Source: Opitutaceae bacterium (GTDB taxonomy: Bacteria > Verrucomicrobiota > Verrucomicrobiia > Opitutales > Opitutaceae). From it: a DNA stretch of 7,359 bases. Below the pieces are notes generated by a model. The model was not told the origin of the DNA. It was given only the letters and a program-made list of their open reading frames with translations, and did no database searches. A program made the translations under genes and the position numbers. Below, one piece after another: positions 6,036-7,359 of this stretch (positions are counted from its first letter, which is position 1; each line of letters begins with the position of its first letter). The stretch covers positions 1 to 7,359 of the forward strand of contig SYDD01000349.1 in NCBI GenBank assembly GCA_005786775.1. Reading direction: 5' to 3'.

Positions 6036-6080
6036 GGGACGACTGGAACGGGACGGAAACGAAAGAGGAAATGACGAATA
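6036..6080 (-). promoter_or_regulatory. Pyrimidine-rich, SD-less leader of rpsU
   Basis: Read on the minus strand, the stretch from 6080 to the rpsU ATG is mostly C and T, with elements such as TTTCCTCTTTCG and GTTTCCGTCCCGTTCC. No GGAG- or GAGG-like motif is present upstream of the ATG. It could be an S1-type unstructured ribosome-loading site or part of a promoter; I see no clear -35/-10 pair. Confidence 0.4.
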
Positions 6081-6101
6081 CGCCCGGCGGAGCGCCCGGC
6101 G
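6081..6101 (-). terminator. Possible weak terminator or attenuator between the lipoprotein gene and rpsU
   Basis: Directly after the stop codon of the lipoprotein gene (minus strand) lies CGCCGGGCG, CTC, CGCCGGGCG: two 9-base copies that fold on each other with one central G-G mismatch and a 3-base loop (eight pairs). The bases after it on the minus strand are TATTCGTCATTTCC, only moderately T-rich. It may partly end the upstream unit before rpsU, or it could simply be a GC-rich direct repeat. Confidence 0.35.
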
Positions 6102-6581
6102 TCAACGGGATTTTTGGGCCGTAAGCTCCCGCCCGAGTTCCGCGAGCAGGGCTTCGTGCCGCGGCCCCGGCGGCAGGGGCGCCTCGGTGGCGTGCCCGGC
6201 TCGACGGGAGGAATCGGCCTCGCGCAAGTCCGCTAACCGCACCCGGACCGTCGTCCCCTCCTGGGCGGGCATCAGTCGGACCCGTAGCACCAGTTGCCGG
6301 GAGCTGCCCGGGTCCACCCCGGGCAAGACGGCGCTGACCGCCTCCAATTCACCCTGCGCAGCCGATCCGCGGACCACCCGGTAACCCAGCCGGGTAACGA
6401 CCGCGCGAACGGAGCCGTAAATGTCCCGCGAGGCATCCGGGAAAACCCGCTCGACGGCGGGATCCTGCAGCCGGCGTTGGACCGCCTGCCCTGCGGCATC
6501 AGCCACGGCACATCCGCCCAACCCACCGGCCGCCAGCGTCAGCGCGACGGCCGTCGACCGTCCGAAGCGGACCCAACTCAC
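6102..6581 (-). CDS. Uncharacterised small lipoprotein
   Basis: A 159-residue protein starting at GTG 6581. Its lipoprotein signal is MSWVRFGRSTAVALTLAAGG followed by LGGC, with Cys24 as the lipid-attachment site and Ala at +2, so outer-membrane sorting is expected. The mature part contains ERVFPDASRDIYGSVRAVV (residues 44-62) and TRLGYRVVRG (63-72), a pattern seen in small bacterial lipoproteins with an alpha-beta domain (a Phe-Pro-x-Ala segment, an amphipathic helix, then a Gly-Tyr strand), and a strand-rich stretch LVLRVRLMPAQEGTTVRVRL (97-116). I do not recognise a named family. The start overlaps the stop of the DUF3088 gene by four bases (GTGA), so translation is probably coupled; there is no Shine-Dalgarno of its own. 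A hairpin follows its stop. Confidence 0.8.
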   Translation of the reverse strand: MSWVRFGRSTAVALTLAAGGLGGCAVADAAGQAVQRRLQDPAVERVFPDASRDIYGSVRAVVTRLGYRVVRGSAAQGELEAVSAVLPGVDPGSSRQLVLRVRLMPAQEGTTVRVRLADLREADSSRRAGHATEAPLPPGPRHEALLAELGRELTAQKSR

Positions 6582-6934
6582 GGGTGGGCGGCAGGAATCC
6601 GGTGGACCGCCGCGAGGTAAGCGCTGATTTCAGGGTAGCCGGAAACAAAGTCGCGGCCAGTCGCATGGTGGTGACGAACGGCGACGCCGGCGGGAGCGGC
6701 GCTGGCGAGCACAAGCACCGGGCAGCCTTGGTTCTCGGTCCCCACCAGCGGAACAATCGCAGCGCGCGGCCGGGGGAAATCGACGTACGCCACTTCTAGC
6801 ACCCCGCGCAGGAACGGGTAGGAGGCGAGCAGACCCTCCACCTGCACGCACTCCGGGCAGTGGTAGAGACCGGTGCCCGCGCGCGGGTCCGGGAATTGGG
6901 GCGAGAGTAAAAACAGCTGATCGCGAGGCTTCAT
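6578..6934 (-). CDS. DUF3088 family, thioredoxin-like protein
   Basis: A 118-residue protein, complete. It matches what I know of DUF3088: the start RDQLFLLSPQFPDP (4-17), then GLYHCPECVQVEGLL (22-36), DFPRPRA (52-58), VGTENQGCPVLVL (64-76) and a C-terminus ending in Pro. Cys26-Pro-Glu-Cys29 has the thioredoxin CxxC form and Gly-Cys-Pro-Val (70-73) sits where thioredoxins have the cis-proline, so a thioredoxin-like fold is likely. The family has no established function; a redox or glutaredoxin-like role is an inference. There is no signal peptide, so it is cytoplasmic. Its ATG overlaps the stop of the amidase gene by four bases (ATGA), and its stop overlaps the start of the lipoprotein gene by four bases, making it the middle of a coupled trio. 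Confidence 0.88.
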   Translation of the reverse strand: MKPRDQLFLLSPQFPDPRAGTGLYHCPECVQVEGLLASYPFLRGVLEVAYVDFPRPRAAIVPLVGTENQGCPVLVLASAAPAGVAVRHHHATGRDFVSGYPEISAYLAAVHRIPAAHP

Positions 6935-7359
6935 ACGGGATCCACGTAACGCCGGGTGAGGTCGCCGTAGGCGTCAATCCGCCGGTCGCGCAAAAAGGGC
7001 CAGTGGGTGCGGGTGGTGTCGACCTGCCCGAGGTCGATGGGCACCAGCATGACTTCCTCGCGATCGGGGCCAGCCTTAGCGAGAATCTCCCCGCTCGTGC
7101 CGGCGACGAAGCTCTGGCCCCAAAATTCGATGCCGTCTCCGCCCTCGGGCCGCTCGGTCCCGATGCGGTTGACCGCGGCGACAAAGCAGCCGTTGGCCAC
7201 GGCATGGGCGCGCTGGATGGTTTCCCATGCGCCGTGCTGGCGGGCGCCGTGCTCGGCCTTTTCCGCCGGGTGCCAGCCAATCGCCGTCGGGTAGAAGAGG
7301 ATTTCGGCACCTTGGAGCGCCGTGAGGCGGGCGCCCTCGGGGTACCACTGGTCCCAGCA
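6931..7359 (-). CDS. aguB: N-carbamoylputrescine amidase, C-terminal half (cut by right edge)
   Basis: The last 142 residues of a carbon-nitrogen hydrolase (nitrilase superfamily) that converts N-carbamoylputrescine to putrescine, CO2 and ammonia in the agmatine route to polyamines. The frame is open from the window edge; the first in-window residue is the Cys of CWDQWYPEGARL, the catalytic cysteine of the Glu-Lys-Cys triad. Further marks are GAEILFYPTAIGW (18-30), AWETIQRAHAVANGCFVAAVNRIG (44-67), IEFWGQSFVAGTSGEILA (77-94) and the diagnostic tail THWPFLRDRRIDAYGDLTRRY (119-139). The tail separates it from other nitrilases. The Glu and Lys of the triad lie beyond the edge. A full protein is about 290-300 residues, so roughly half is seen. 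Its TGA overlaps the ATG of the DUF3088 gene. Agmatine deiminase is often adjacent in such genomes and would be expected further right. Confidence 0.93.
   Translation of the reverse strand, partial: CWDQWYPEGARLTALQGAEILFYPTAIGWHPAEKAEHGARQHGAWETIQRAHAVANGCFVAAVNRIGTERPEGGDGIEFWGQSFVAGTSGEILAKAGPDREEVMLVPIDLGQVDTTRTHWPFLRDRRIDAYGDLTRRYVDPV

Noticed and set aside
1..7359. Mobile element, CRISPR array, tRNA/rRNA or a defence system
   Set aside because: I found no terminal inverted repeats with a transposase, no regularly spaced repeats, no cloverleaf-like or rRNA-like stretch and no defence-associated domain. All larger frames belong to ordinary metabolic, repair, ribosomal or lipoprotein families.

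Overview
The window is very GC-rich, densely coding bacterial DNA with 11 genes (two cut by the window edges). No gene-free stretch exceeds about 100 bases, and I see no RNA genes, mobile elements or CRISPR. The gene set points to the Verrucomicrobiota, possibly Opitutaceae-like: an RNase HIII, a Tat-exported mandelate-racemase-type protein, an N-carbamoylputrescine amidase, two small lipoproteins and weak Shine-Dalgarno usage. This placement is an inference from gene content, not from a marker phylogeny.

Left part (1-2601). A secreted protein is cut by the left edge and read leftwards. It is divergent from a Tat-exported enolase-superfamily enzyme with a complete mandelate-racemase-type active site, apart from an Arg at the usual second Lys of the KxK motif. 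That gene converges, 8 bases apart, on an AlkA-like DNA-3-methyladenine glycosylase on the minus strand. The glycosylase is divergent from an uncharacterised small lipoprotein.

Middle (2636-4755). RNase HIII (rnhC, minus) and the adenine glycosylase MutY (plus) are divergent, separated by 83 bases that hold a 17-base near-palindrome. With the AlkA-like gene this makes three DNA-maintenance enzymes within about 3.3 kb.

Right part (4773-7359, all minus). In transcription order: the C-terminal half of N-carbamoylputrescine amidase (aguB), a DUF3088 thioredoxin-like protein, a small lipoprotein, ribosomal protein S21 (rpsU), and a xylose-isomerase-like TIM-barrel protein. The first three are joined by 4-base start/stop overlaps (ATGA, then GTGA) and look like one translationally coupled unit. 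A strong intrinsic terminator with a UUCG tetraloop follows rpsU, so the isomerase gene is probably transcribed separately or by read-through.

Most genes are recognisable families. I did not find a convincing new defence or mobile system. The points most worth following are the aguB-DUF3088-lipoprotein coupling, the SD-less pyrimidine-rich leader of rpsU, the diverged 8-oxoguanine-reading domain of MutY, and the exported enolase-superfamily enzyme with its KxR motif.
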